Assembly: GCA_023159155.1 (NCBI GenBank)
Contig: JAJNNX010000050.1
Coordinates: forward strand, 1 to 64,000
Reading direction: 5' to 3'
DNA from: Ustulina deusta
Taxonomy: Eukaryota; Ascomycota; Sordariomycetes; Xylariales; Xylariaceae
Length of the DNA stretch: 64,000 bases
Program-made: the position numbers and the translations under genes
Notes under the pieces: generated by a model
The model's input: only the letters and a program-made list of their open reading frames with translations
Databases searched by the model: none
Told to the model about the DNA's origin: nothing
Part shown: positions 24,996-36,955 of the stretch, in pieces
How positions within the stretch are numbered: position 1 is the first letter of the stretch
Layout of the letters: each line of letters begins with the position of its first letter

Positions 24996-25604
24996 TCATC
25001 CCCCATGCCAGGCCGAAAGCGCTAACACAGCAAGGCCTAATACGCCCCAACCTGGCCAAAATATAACCAGACACAAGTTATTTCCGCCAGCACCCAGTAT
25101 TAGAGTAAAAAACTCAAACTCGATCTTCTTTCTCAGCCGTCTCGTGTGTGTGCTGTCCCATAACATCCACGTTGCCTGCCTGGAGAGTCGGGTGGTTGCT
25201 TGACACGTCTGCACTACAGACTGGCTCAGTCCTAAGAGTCCCGAGGCCAACAGGGCGGCCCGGAGGCAGAGGGACAACAAAACCCTGCTAAGAAGCTGCT
25301 GACAATGGCTAGCAAGGCGTAAAGCCGACGCCAGGATGGCGACAATCCGGGAACCGTAGCGACATAGGGTAGCAGGGACCTTTGTTGGGGCGGCGACGAC
25401 GGCCCCAGTGGGCAGGGAGACGGACATGGCCATTGCTCTGGATCTAGTTGTTGCTGTGGTCCAGTCTGGCTGAGCTGCGGCAGCAGCACCACGGCCGCTA
25501 CTGAACTTGGTGAGGATGACCATGGGTTTGGTTTTGAGGCGATTTGTGGGAAGCGAGGTTTTATGTCCAAGGTTGTTCCCTCGGAAACGTGGAGAAGGAG
25601 ACAT
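24996..25604 (-). CDS. Possible small multi-span membrane protein, unknown function
   Basis: A single open frame of 202 codons (or 175 from the internal Met at 25523). The N-terminal third is Ser/Ala/Thr-rich. Hydrophobic stretches follow at about residues 88-100 and 110-130. Near the C-terminus a basic linker (HTRRLRKKIEFEFF) leads into a hydrophobic segment with GAGGNNLCLVIFWPGWGVLG. The ordered basic-hydrophobic C-terminus looks more like a protein than a chance frame, and it resembles uncharacterised fungal membrane proteins as I remember them, but no named family can be given. It is convergent with the XAP5 gene (129 bp between stops). The opposite strand has no competing frame of similar quality. 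It may lack a first exon or be spurious. Confidence 0.5.
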   Translation of the reverse strand: MSPSPRFRGNNLGHKTSLPTNRLKTKPMVILTKFSSGRGAAAAAQPDWTTATTRSRAMAMSVSLPTGAVVAAPTKVPATLCRYGSRIVAILASALRLASHCQQLLSRVLLSLCLRAALLASGLLGLSQSVVQTCQATTRLSRQATWMLWDSTHTRRLRKKIEFEFFTLILGAGGNNLCLVIFWPGWGVLGLAVLALSAWHGG

Positions 25605-27468
25605 GGTCTTAGATAGGCTGGCATGTAGTTATTTGACAGGGCTCTCCGAGCCTTAGGGTGGATAACTTGTATACCACTACGGAATTATGCAGTACCTCCT
25701 CTCTCATCGCCGCTATTAGTTTCCCTCGTCGAGACGACCCCGGGACTCTGGCCCACTACCAATGGCAATGGCTCCCTGAAGTGGCATCGCGAAGAGGTTG
25801 TTGCCTTTAGAGTGCTATATATACGTCTACCAAGCAAATTGTTTGACATCCGCGACATATAATGTGTCCATATGAGTACACGGCGTATCGTCATGAGTAG
25901 ACCAGCTAGAGAGTTATGATGGTCTTGCTGTACTACTTTTCCTCTTAATGTTCATTGGGAGGGGAGTAGTGGGACAGAGTCTCATCACGGTATTCCGCCA
26001 CTAACGATGCATTTACATATCCAGATAGTATATGTGGACTAGGTTGGTGTTCAAGCCAGCGACGGGACTCACAATCAATGCCATGATAAGCAGTGCGACG
26101 CGACAACCAGCAATACCAAAGCTCGGCGCCAAATAGGATGTTGTGAACAAGACATGCCATCAGTGGAGTAGGAAGAGGCAATATGAATACATTTTGTCTT
26201 CTAAGGAACATCTTGGCAAGAGGTCACATACCTAGTAGTTCGATCATCCAAACACAATTTGAGATATGGAATCTGTTTCGCCACCTCGTGGTGAAGGAAT
26301 GAAGAGACATTGGCTGTTGGTTCGGTGATAAAAGTGGTAGCACTACAAATTGCCAAAAACGTGCATTGCCATGGAATATGATTGGTCGTAGATAGATGTG
26401 TCAGCAAATCCCTGACTTACATGTGGTTCTTTGATCTCGATAGATAGGCATGGATTGTCTATACATATATCTGGGAGACTACATCCCCCTCGAACCTTTC
26501 TTTTTCAACTTATGTTGCATGTAAATACTAAACCCTTACATAACCATCGCATTGCGATAGGTCTACTATTGTATTGTGATATCCAGAGTGCTGAGCAAGG
26601 TGAAGCAAGCCTAAGAATTGGTTCATTTTATCCATATTTGTTTAGGTATGCCAGTTTAATTTCCACCTATCTAATTAAGCCCTTTATCTTTCTTAGTTTT
26701 GCAATACAACCGTTCAAGCCCTAGCTTTGCTTAACCACACATCACTGATCCTATTAGCTGATGTAATCTTGGTGCCTTGATTGACCTGCAGCCAAGAAAT
26801 CGCATAGGTAAAGTTAAAATGCTTTATCTTTTTAGGACAATAGGATGTCTGTCCGGTAAGCATTGAAAGGAGCATGGTGTAAGTGCAATTTATATCACGT
26901 CTTAGGCAGCAAGACTTTCATAGCATTACTATTAAACTAGCTAGTTAAGAATGTGAACGACCTTCGCCTCTTGTTTTAGCTGCAAGAATCCCGGTTATGC
27001 ACCAAGAATCGGCGACAAGAGGATCATTTCTCTTGGTCCATCCCTCCCTTGTCTATGCCTGTGTGCAACTCATTCGTTGCTGCATCGTGACATTGACACT
27101 CCTTTTGGGGGCGGCGAGGGGGGATTTCTGGACCAACATCTCAATATATGCCTCATCCATTGCCGCATTGCCTACGGTATGGTATGGACACCCGTACTCT
27201 TTTTTCTTTTTTTTTCTTTTTCTTTTTCTTTTTCTTTTTTCTGCACCCGATATATCAGTATGCAGCCAGTCGATCGCAGCATGGTTGTATGTATTCCCAC
27301 GCCTTATTCAACGACTCCAACCTTTGTTACGCAATAAAGACGACTTGTGATGCTGAAAGAACTGTCGGGGAAAAGACACGCCAGGAGGAGCAAGCGTGAA
27401 CGCGGCACCTACAGATATTGTGAAGAACGAAAATCCACGTTGATCTGTAGAGATGTCATGCAGACATA
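25605..27468. other. Intergenic, no gene recognised
   Basis: About 1.9 kb with only short frames lacking domains. A long pyrimidine tract of C(T)n units lies at 27198-27241. The segment 26430-26960 is more AT-rich than its surroundings, which may reflect an old degraded insertion. No RNA gene or conserved motif was recognised. Confidence 0.6.
27198..27241 (+). repeat. CT-rich microsatellite
   Basis: Imperfect CTTTTT repeats in an otherwise mixed intergenic stretch, downstream of the 3' end of the minus-strand gene at 27469-29281. Confidence 0.8.
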
Positions 27469-29281
27469 TTATTGCTGACGCCGAGTGACGTCCGGGTTGC
27501 GAAAGTTGATGTTTTGGCCCCTACTATATTGATCGTCTTCTTCTTGGTCACCGTTTCTAGGTTGCTGTAGTGAAGCATCACCTGAAAATCGCAATTCGCG
27601 AGTAGAATGTCCAAGCCAAAAGGTATTTGCATTCTGGGTGTTGTCTGGCCGTTGTATATATTGGTGTTGTTGGTTGTTGACCTGCGATGTGATGCCGCTA
27701 TGAGACCCATACTGGGGGTTAACCAATGGTACTGGATTCTGAGATTCAAATTGGGAGTAAGGGTGAAGGACAGGCATTTGCCGAGATATCTGCTGTTGCA
27801 GAGACGCCTGCGCTTGTTGGGTTACCCACGCCTGTTGGGGTACCTGGGGTTGTTGGGCCGTGCGCGATGCCAAAGCTAGCTGCGGATTTGGGCGTGCCTG
27901 TGTATTCGGGTATGCCTTGGCCTCTATGAACGACGGTGGATTAAAGAAAGACTGTGGTCCCGCGTCCGTCTCGCTAGTAAAGGCGGACGTGGTGTTGGTA
28001 GTCGGTCTAGACATCCGAGCTAAAAGTGCATCCATTTCATCGGAATATCCCGGCAATGTAGTAGTTGCGGTCTGTGTTTCTGAAGAAGAGTCCTGGTATT
28101 TGTTGATGACGGTATGTTCCTCCTCAACGTCACTCTTAATGTCCGGCCCAATAAGTTTACTAGTAACCTTGGCTCTATCTGACAACGGGCCTTGTTTCTT
28201 GAAGCCATAGTTCAATGAAAGGGCGAGTGCAGTTGGGACTTCTTTTGTTCCAGCAACCTTATTGCCGTCCTATATTCACAGGGTTGTTAGCCGAGGTAAT
28301 GAATTACATGTCTAGACACAGAGCAGAATAGTCTTGCTACTTGCCTTATCTTCAAGTTCACCATCTTGATTGCGGCTTATGCCTTGTTGTTTACAGGCTT
28401 GGAGGCCAATGGCTTGTACAGTATTCTTTGTGAAGTTAATGGACTGGTTGGTCCGCTTTCTCTGTCACCTAGTTAGTATATTTTGCTGCATGTTAATAAC
28501 ATATCTAATTGGTCTCACCTTAAGCTCCTTTCGTGGATTCCAGGCAAGCCTAGCTGCAAACTCGGTGGCCGAAAACAAAGAACAACAGCATGCTTTCGAC
28601 ACCTGGCAGTCCCCATTAGCTATATGTTGTGCTGTGTTTGTAGGCGTATATCTCACCCTGAGGGCTAATTCAACCTCCCGGAATCGCTCAGCGAAAGATG
28701 GATAGGGCCTGTAGATTGGGCCATCTGTGGTATACCAAGGCGGGAGACTGCAAATGCCTTGCTGGGCTTCAGCGATATTGTGCTACTAAAGTGTTAGTCT
28801 CATCGCGCTGGATCATGCCTTTGCCTTGTCGACTTACAACAACCTTCCACAACATGATATGCACAACACCTTCAGAATAGTAATCATCCCTAGAGATGTT
28901 CCTATAGTGCTGGCTTCCTGGCGCTTCTAACGTTTGCGAGAAGTCATATACCGCGCTGTGGAGTAATCGAACCCACTCTTCGCCTTCCAAGTCAAGATCT
29001 GGTATGTCTGTAGTTGTCGTGTTCGGAACGTTGTATCTTGCCATCAACTCTACCCGCATCTGCTCCGCATGTCGGTAGCTGCTGAGAACAGGTCTGTAGG
29101 TCGAGTTTGCGGCCCCTAGCGTGCTCCAAAAATCATGGAGAGGGGTTCTTTGCGGTGGTTGCCAAAGGCCATGGTGCATCTGATGGTCCCGGGCCATGAG
29201 ACTAATCTCATAAGATGGAGCAGCCATTGCCACTTCATCGGATGCGGACACTGGGTCATACTCCGACTGATCGTAAGACAT
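27469..29281 (-). CDS. Uncharacterised Q-rich protein, five exons
   Basis: The exons on the minus strand are 29281-28838, 28782-28657, 28602-28519, 28461-28345 and 28269-27469, giving 523 residues; all joins keep one frame. The introns are 55, 54, 57 and 75 nt. The last has a GC donor (AAG then GCAAGT) instead of GT. The 54-nt intron is a multiple of three without a stop, so it could also be retained and add 18 residues. The N-terminal half contains an ordered region (SEGVVHIMLWKVV, then a Pro/Tyr-rich PPWYTTDGPIYRPYPSF stretch, then a Cys-rich SKACCCSLFSATEF helix and a basic KRKRTNQS patch). The C-terminal 260 residues are Gln/Asn/Ser/Thr-rich and probably disordered. It resembles hypothetical proteins of filamentous fungi in layout, and no function can be named. 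Nuclear location is a guess from the basic patch. Confidence 0.8.
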
Positions 29282-32200
29282 CTCGGCTAATTAAAATAGC
29301 AGTTGAGAGGAGACCTAGAAATACTATTGAAGGTTGAGAACTAGTTAGCAAGTTTGAAGTGAAATGTTACTATCTGGGGCTTTCACCCAAACTCCAATGT
29401 CTTATCTCTTAACAAACACCACAGGGCTCACGTGTGCCTAGATGTGGAGGATAAAATGTGTGTATGACTTACCCAGAATGTCCGTATGTGAATATGCATG
29501 TATGTTCAGCGTTGGAGATAATGCAGGGGACAAGAGGCAACCGGGGAGGAGAATGGGCGGGTTCAAATTTACTATTGGGTGTTGTGTTATGGAGTAATGA
29601 TAAAGCAAGTAGTTACTTATTTCATCCACAAGTTATCTGGAAGTTGTTAGTTCTACTATACCCGCCTGTTGTTTCTCGTGAACAACCTGAACAACTTCCA
29701 ACAGGCAGCACTGCGAGGGAAAGGGAATCATAAGAATTACCTACCAAAGGTGCCTAGGTATTGCAGTGGTGATTGTCTTGTCTCCCAGGCGTGCTTCTAA
29801 AGCTGAACTAGCAGCGGATTTGTTGAAGAGTTACCGCAAAGATAGAAGTAAATCTCAAGAGGGTCTGTGGTGATCGAGAATGAGTGAGGTGTTGAGTGAC
29901 TGCAAAGTCAATGTCCAAGTGGACAGGCTATTGGTATGGGGTCTTGTTCTGCTGCTATGTTCTGGTGGTTAGCAAACGATTAAGTGAATCGCGTGCATGT
30001 TCCTGTCTGGGATGATTCTTCTTGGAGACACCTCAGTAACGGGGAAAACGAGAGAGGCAAGACTGCAAATCTAAGGGTGGTGACCCTAGAGGACCGTGCA
30101 CAACCTCGGGATAGATCTCGAAAATGTCGTATTGGTAGATGAGTATTCGGTGATTGCAATAACCTCTTCAGGGAAATATCCTCCAGTGAGGTCTGCCAGG
30201 GACACGTGGTAAGCTGTGGGGGCTGGTTGTTCCTTGGATTGTCGAGGGTTTTGTGAAGTGGCTTTGTAGGGGAGGATATTCAACAGTCACACAATCCCCG
30301 GAGAATAATGCTCTGTGATCGAGCGAGGCTCAGCGAGTGTAGATATTCCGAGAGTGTAGTGGTTCTTCCGTGGAATGGATGTAGAAAACTTGATCCCAGC
30401 AGTTCAAATTATGTAATGTGCTTGGGAGGGGAGTGGAAGTAGAAAATTCCTCCAGGTTCCTAGAGCAATGCAGAGTGACAAGTATAGCTTGCGGCCTTGA
30501 AATTGTTAAACTTACTCCACCGCTGCCTCGTGGGCGAAGTTTAGCAGTGTGGACGAGAGAGATGTACCAGGGAAACGCCGGGGGCACAGCTAACGTAGGA
30601 AGAGGCAGGCCTGGGGTTTGGCAAGTGATACAGGAGCAATGACGCTTCGTTCGCGCATGGAGGCGTGTAAGATCTGGGGGAGACAGGTAGGGGCGTAGGC
30701 GGGTTCTGAAAGAGTCGTTGTATTGAAACATGGAAACTGGGAAACCTGTAGGCTCTGGGCTATGTGGTTGGGTTGTAGTGTAGTGAACAATGGAGTGTTG
30801 CTCATCACGTGTGCTTGTGGACATGGACCAACAACAAAGTTACTTACTTGATGTGAACTGGTTCGGACGACAAGGCGTCGCAGAGTAGGCTCAACCCGAC
30901 TCGAGTGGGAGGGAACAGTGGGATTAAAGAGAAGAAAGGGTTCTTGAGAGGTAGATGAAATACATACCAGAGGAGAGCAGATGTGCTGCTGTCCGTAAAG
31001 TCAAGGATCGTCACGCAACACTGCGCTGTAGTTCTTGGGCGGTATGGAGATGTAGTAATGGAGACTCGGAATATCCCTCGATGACAGAGGAGTTGGCTAG
31101 GGTGGGTAGGAACTTATACTACACAAGATAGAGCAGACGAGGTTGTACTAAAAGTCTGTTGTCGAGTGAATTGGTGGATGTGGTCGGTGGGAAACTCGGT
31201 CAGTCTGGGATTGACAGCCGCGAGCCTTCAAGAGCTGGTGTACATGTCGTCCCCAAGGTCGGTAGCCTCGGGCCATAAACATTACTGAGCATGAGACCCG
31301 AATAAACAATCAGCTCGGGGGTCAGATGGCCACCAGCTTTTATTCATGTGGAGCCTTCGTTATCTGAGAGGAACCAATTTTCAGTTTCTCGATTTAGTTC
31401 AGTCGTTACATGTTCTAGAAGCCTTCTTCATTGTTTCCCACCTTACCGTTGACCCTGCCCCTTCACAATGTGAATATTAGATACGACTGGGGTATTCGGA
31501 TACATGGAACCGGCTACCCCTACGTGGCTGTCTCGAAGTCCTTGGATGTCCTTGGTTGCTGCTTGTTTACCAACCACCTAATTCACTGTTCGGAGGTCAT
31601 ATTCACCCCGGGATTTGAAGCTGATCACTGTAATAGATTGTCAACCATGGCGGTCGTGTTCTAACATGCCATGGAGCGGCTAGCTCTTGTAATGGTGAAT
31701 GCTCTGTAATCCGATGGCATTTGCTACCTCAGACATTTAGATATTTAGACGCCTATCCCTCCTCTCCCACAATTCTCAGTAGATGATGACCAATGATGAC
31801 CTGCCTCGCGATCTAAATCAATAAGCCATGACTTCATTGAAGACGATACTCACTTTTAGGACCTGTGATATCATAGCCAGAACGTTTAGCTAGTTGTTCT
31901 TCTTGAGATGCATGATACATTTAGCTATCTTCATTGCTACAACGACTGGATACCGTATTAGTAGAAATCAAACTCATGTCAGTTTTCTTGTGTCCGATAT
32001 GCCTAGCATTGTCTTCTAGGTGCTGCGTGTCATGCTGGCAGGGGCTGTTATTAATATGTGGACTATGAACTTGAGCCTATCCCTCCTACTATGGCTCTAG
32101 GCCATATCAGATCGTGTATTGCTAGCCGAATGGAACTGGCTCATGGTGGATAGCTCTTGGATCCGTTGGACTGGATTCGTCGAGAGTCGAGCAAAACCAG

Positions 32201-35200
32201 CCAAACCTCTCGGCTAAGGGTTCCCAGGGGACTCAAGAGCTCAAGAGACTCCTGATGACCAAACTTGAACCTGGGTAATCTGGGACTCAAGGAAGCAGAT
32301 TGGTATCAATACCTTTGCAAGGGCTGATCTGAAGATGAATTCTGGATATCTCTCCCTCGGCTCAGCGGGAACAGGAGGCGGGTGAGAGAATACCACATAG
32401 TTCATGTCACCCGTTGTTCACGGGGCCTGGGAAGCGGTTTCGCACAAGTTGATGATGCATCGGCTTATGTTGGTTGTTGAATGTCGATGGGGGACAATTC
32501 GAGCAGAAGGGGGAAGATGGGTGGGGGTTTGAGGTGGGAATTGGGTTACTTGAGCTACCGATTACTGAGGCTGAGAAACAAGGCTTTTTCGATGCAATCA
32601 GGGATATGTTTTTTTATCTGTTTATTTGGCTCAGATATGTTGTGTGACTGGAGTGAAGGTGACGGGGTAAAATTCAGGATTGCGGGGTAAACATCAGGGA
32701 ATCTGTACTCGTCTCGCTTAAATACAGTTTATCTAGGTACCTACAAGCGTATCTACCCACAAACAGGTACCTCGATGAGTAAGTACTCGACCTCGGCGTG
32801 TACGAAGCCTTTTGAGCCCCTAGATACATACATGATGTATCCACAAGAGGTGGGGCGGCGTAGAAAGATTCCCTACATGTATTCAGTCCTTATCTTAGCG
32901 CCATATGAGCAGTTTTTGGATTGGTCGGTGCGCCATTCACTCTCTTCATTGTGGGGAGATGGTCAAAATCACCAAGAGCATACCATTGGTACTTTAGTGA
33001 TAAGTCCTCCAAGGCAGTGGGCACTCATTGCTTCGTCTTGTCAAACATGTGGTATGCCTTGTTGGTATTGTGACGCCTGAGCGTATAGTTTCAATGGTGT
33101 AGTTGTACCAGTTACTACCTACCTCTTTTTCTTTTTCTTTGCAATAGCGGAGAGTGCATTGTTGTGAAGCTGGGTTTTTTACTGTGTCTAGTAAAGCTGG
33201 GGCAGAGAGCCCTTTGCAGACTCCCATCTCTTCCAGCACGCTAACTTTCACAACACCAAGAATTTATGCATGGCAATGACCCATTTCGACCCGAAATTGG
33301 CTGGGATCCCGAGGCCACATACCAGCCTTGAGATATATTGCTTATTGTGCCGGTTGATAATTGGTGTGATGTAAACGTAAAAATAAGCCTGGAGGACTGG
33401 ATGTTTTTGATGCATAAGGAGGAACAGGAATAGCTTCTTGGTTCTGCCTTGAATCAAATCGCTTGTAATGAGGCAGAGAGCAGCATGATTAAGAATTCAG
33501 AGCCATAATCGAGCTGCACATTATAAATTTGTCAGCTGTTTAGAGAGAATACTCTAACCCTTACAAACTTTGAACTTGGTCCGTTATTAGGGGCAGGATA
33601 TGGCATAAAGCCAGTCTACTGTTTTCTTGCTTGTGTTTTGTGTAGCGGGACATAAAGTCAGGTACATCAAATCCATCTCGTAAGCAGACCTTGTGTCCAT
33701 TGCATATCTACTCCTCGGGGAGTCCCAACGCAGGGCTGCCGGAGAACCATGTTGGGCGATATAATACTGTATGGATTCGGAGCTCTACCTCGCATGGGAA
33801 TTAATCAACAACTGGAAAATTTCTCATGGGGTCAGATTTGGGCTTTGCAGTGCAACACGTTATCAACGACAGGACAGGGCCTATTGAAATTCCGAGGCCA
33901 AGCAATTCGTAGATACAACGAGACCTCATGGTATAATTGCATGACTGCAACAAGCATTCCCCACGAGGCGCAGCGCAGGAAAGTGGCACAACCACGATAC
34001 TCGGTCTGGCTGATAGCGTGTATAGTGGCCGGCTGTATGAAATCCTTCTGTAGGAGAATAGAGCAATCACGGCAGACAGTATTTGTAATAGGATAGAGAT
34101 TGGCATTGTAGGTGAGTGCCTTGATTCCCAGCCATCCTAAGTTGTTGTGATACAGATCCCTATGTTCAGGCAGTGGAGGTAGTGGTAGTATATGCAGATA
34201 GGAACTAGTCATTGAGGCGTTATCAAACCCGGCGTGTGAAAACAAGGTGAATTCCTACATCTATTCGATAGGCCAGCAAGTTCCCGCCACAAGCCCAACA
34301 GGCTTGCTAGGCCCAGCTTTGTGTGTCTTGATGAGTGTTAGCTGTAATACCAAAGTCCTGAGAAGAAGTCCACTGCCTTGGCCGGCGAGTTAAAGCCGAA
34401 CCTCTTTCGGTCCTATAATGCCAACATTTGTGACTGATTAACAAATCCAGGAGACTAACACCCATGTGCACCGGGAACCTGCCAACTGGTATTCCACTGC
34501 AGCCTGCTATCACCAAATGAGCAGCACGTAGTAGCTGTTGATATATCCCTGCCTACCAACCCCTAAGATGAGGAACATATCTGCTTACCACAAAGCCCTC
34601 CCGTAAGCAAATCTGTAATAGAGTTACTAATTGCCCTCACGTGCCCATCTGGTGCACGAGCGGGAGTGGTGTAGCTATTACCTGCGTAGTTAGTAAACAG
34701 GCCCTAGGTGAGCATAACTTTGGGTAGTAATATAATTTCGATATCTCGAGACTGGTGAAGGACTGGCTAAACCTGCGCTATCAGTCGGCTGCATCCCATA
34801 GACCTCAGGGGTGGATATAGCATGAATCTGTGTATAGCATAGATATATATATATATGGGTGAACTGCTCCCGATATTTGGGAGGTTTAGTGGAATCAATT
34901 GGCCACTCTATGAAGCCCCAAACTACAACCTACATACTAACTAACTGCACACGAGTCTCTCTGTTCACTCTGGGACCAAACCCCCTCATGTGCACCAACA
35001 TACTATCTAATTTCTCATCGCAAATTGCCATTGATAGGTATGCCCTTGGCACTACAAGTTTACTTGTACACCTACGTACACAACAGCGGGCATCTAGAAT
35101 TCACGGGGTCTTGCTTTGCCTGGATGGACAAATGTTAACTCATCTCTAGTATTGAGCTCCCATGAACTGTGATCCTGTCGAATAATCTACCTGGTGTCTA

Positions 35201-35695
35201 GACACAGCTGTTTCCAAGCGCACCGAAGGCAAATTCCACTGGGAGGCGATCTGTGATGGCTGCGGTTGGGACACATCGAATGCAAGAACCTCTCATTGGT
35301 CTCTGCGCAATCACGCAGACCCAACCTGAAGATGGCAATGACAGGGAGTTGATCTGTATGACTCCAAGTTACTGTAGACAGCCGATTGGCCCGCTAGCGC
35401 GGCAATGTTGCAATGCCTCGGCTGCATAATTCGCTGCTCCTCCTTTCATCTCTCGGCGTACTATCTGTTAGGGATGGTATAAGTGAATATATAAGCAGCT
35501 TATCACCAAGGATCGCAACTGCTATGTCCTTAGAGGTGTTGTGGCACATTGCAGACCATGCCCTTCTGCGACTAGGGTTTCACTAGGCTATGGGTGGTCT
35601 TGGATAGGGGTACACGGCCTTTATATCGGCTTGTGCAAGGTTGGTCGGGAATATGGCGATGCAGAAGTCAAGGGGAAGACTGGACTTCAAGTGTT
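29282..35695. other. 6.4-kb gene-poor stretch
   Basis: No frame longer than about 165 codons, and none with recognisable domains or convincing splice structure. The first 1-2 kb (29300-31300) are G/T-rich on the plus strand, that is C/A-rich in the direction of the minus-strand gene, and probably hold its promoter and leader. The remainder has mixed composition, AT-microsatellite spots (34845-34856) and one TATA-like AATATATAAG at 35488-35497 with no gene behind it. Non-coding RNA or small secreted-protein genes with several short exons cannot be excluded. Confidence 0.6.
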
Positions 35696-36955
35696 TCACC
35701 AGTTCCGCCTGCCGCCACGTCCCCGACCGAAGCCACCGCCACCTCGTCCCATACCTTGGTCGTAGCCGAAGTTTTGACCTTGATTACCGGCACCTCCTCC
35801 GCCGCCGAAGTTCTGGTTCTGAGCACCCTGTCCTGCTGCGCCACCGCCACCCGAGTTTTGCATGCCCGAGAACATGGCCGTCATGGCTGAAGGGTCCATC
35901 TGGCTGGGATCCATACCCGAGGCCATCATTTGCTGCATCATGGCCTGGAATTCCGGGGGCATTCCATCCATGCCAGGCATAGCGGACATGGAGCCACCGG
36001 CGCCTGCACCCCCCATCCCGGGCATACCTCCCATCATCATCATCTGCATCTCTTCCATCATTTTCTTGTTGTTCTGGGCGATGGCGTCCTGGCTGTATTC
36101 TGCGCGGACGCTGTCCTGCTTTGCCGCGTACAGGGCCCACGTGAACTCGTCAAATCCATAGTTGAAATAGTCGCTGAGGTCGGTACCAGGTTTCCTCCAA
36201 GGCTTATCATTGTCGGGAAGATCTAATAGTGATGGTTAGTGGTTATCGGTCGACTCAGGAAGATTGCAAAAGACAGCAGACCTTGATCGATGTTCACCTG
36301 AGTGATAGGCTTCCCGACGGGATTGTAGATAGGGACTGCATGGACGTCTATCGTGGAGGTCGAGACGGGTGGGAGTTCGGCGGCAGAGACGCCCTTGGAA
36401 GGCTCCTCCTTCTTGACTGGGGGTTTTATCGAGGTGTCGGCCGAAGTCGATCGTTGAGGAATATTCCTTATATCACTATAGCGCGATTGTCTAGATTGAG
36501 ATAACCATGTAAGCAGCAGCAAGTTGGAAGTTGGAAGCTCGAGGTTCGAGGTTCAAAAGCGAAGAGAGAGAGAGAGGGGGGGGGGGGACTCACGTAGGTG
36601 GCGCGGCTTTTGTGCCGTCCTTGCGTTCGGTGATGATGTCTATGTCCTGAGGTGCCGGTGTTAGTAGATGTTGGCGACGCTGGTATAGATGGACAGGCGC
36701 AAGCACGTCGAACCAACGGATGATATATGGATGATATGACAGTCATACCGAGTCTGAATCTTCCATCTCAGCTCCCTCATCCTCCTCTTCGCCTTCTTCC
36801 AGGTCTCCATCATGTTGCTGTTGCTGCTGCTGCTGTTGTAGTGGCTCGGGAGGCGCAGAATTGGCAGCAACAACACCGGAAGCGGATGTGCTTTCGGCAG
36901 ACTGTGTGGTAGGCTCTTCGGGAGCGTAGAAATCGTCGTCGTCGTCAATATCCAT
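35696..36955 (-). CDS. FIP1: Fip1, subunit of the pre-mRNA cleavage and polyadenylation complex
   Basis: Four exons on the minus strand: 36955-36749, 36646-36594, 36490-36282 and 36222-35696 (introns 102, 103, 59 nt), giving 331 residues. The N-terminus is acidic ([14 protein letters not shown], then a poly-Gln run and an E/D-rich stretch), as is typical. The Fip1 motif spans the third intron: [18 protein letters not shown] (about 138-155), then [20 protein letters not shown] and [16 protein letters not shown] (about 157-192). The C-terminus is Met/Gly-rich and ends in RGRGGRR. Fip1 tethers poly(A) polymerase to the cleavage/polyadenylation factor in the nucleus (established). Acceptor choice for exon 3 is ambiguous: three AGs keep frame, and the one retaining [10 protein letters not shown] was chosen. 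Intron 2 begins next to an (AG)n-G11 run. The gene is divergent from NUP49. Confidence 0.94.
36571..36588 (-). repeat. (AG)n followed by an 11-G run in a FIP1 intron
   Basis: On the plus strand a short AG microsatellite is followed by a G homopolymer directly beside the 5' splice site of intron 2. On the coding strand this is a C run within 5 nt of GTGAGT. Length polymorphism or sequencing error is likely here. Confidence 0.75.

Noticed and set aside
26431..26724. 97-codon plus-strand frame with hydrophobic residues
   Set aside because: Located in AT-richer intergenic DNA, no recognisable features and no neighbouring exon.
30330..30824. 164-codon minus-strand frame
   Set aside because: Low-complexity Ser/Thr/Pro composition from CA-rich DNA, no domain, no splice partners; more likely promoter or leader DNA.
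33749..34245. Overlapping frames of 100-137 codons on both strands
   Set aside because: Neither strand gives ordered protein features; the frames mirror each other and there are no plausible introns.
35668..36226. Frames overlapping FIP1 on both strands
   Set aside because: Shadows caused by the repetitive Met/Gly codons of the FIP1 C-terminus.
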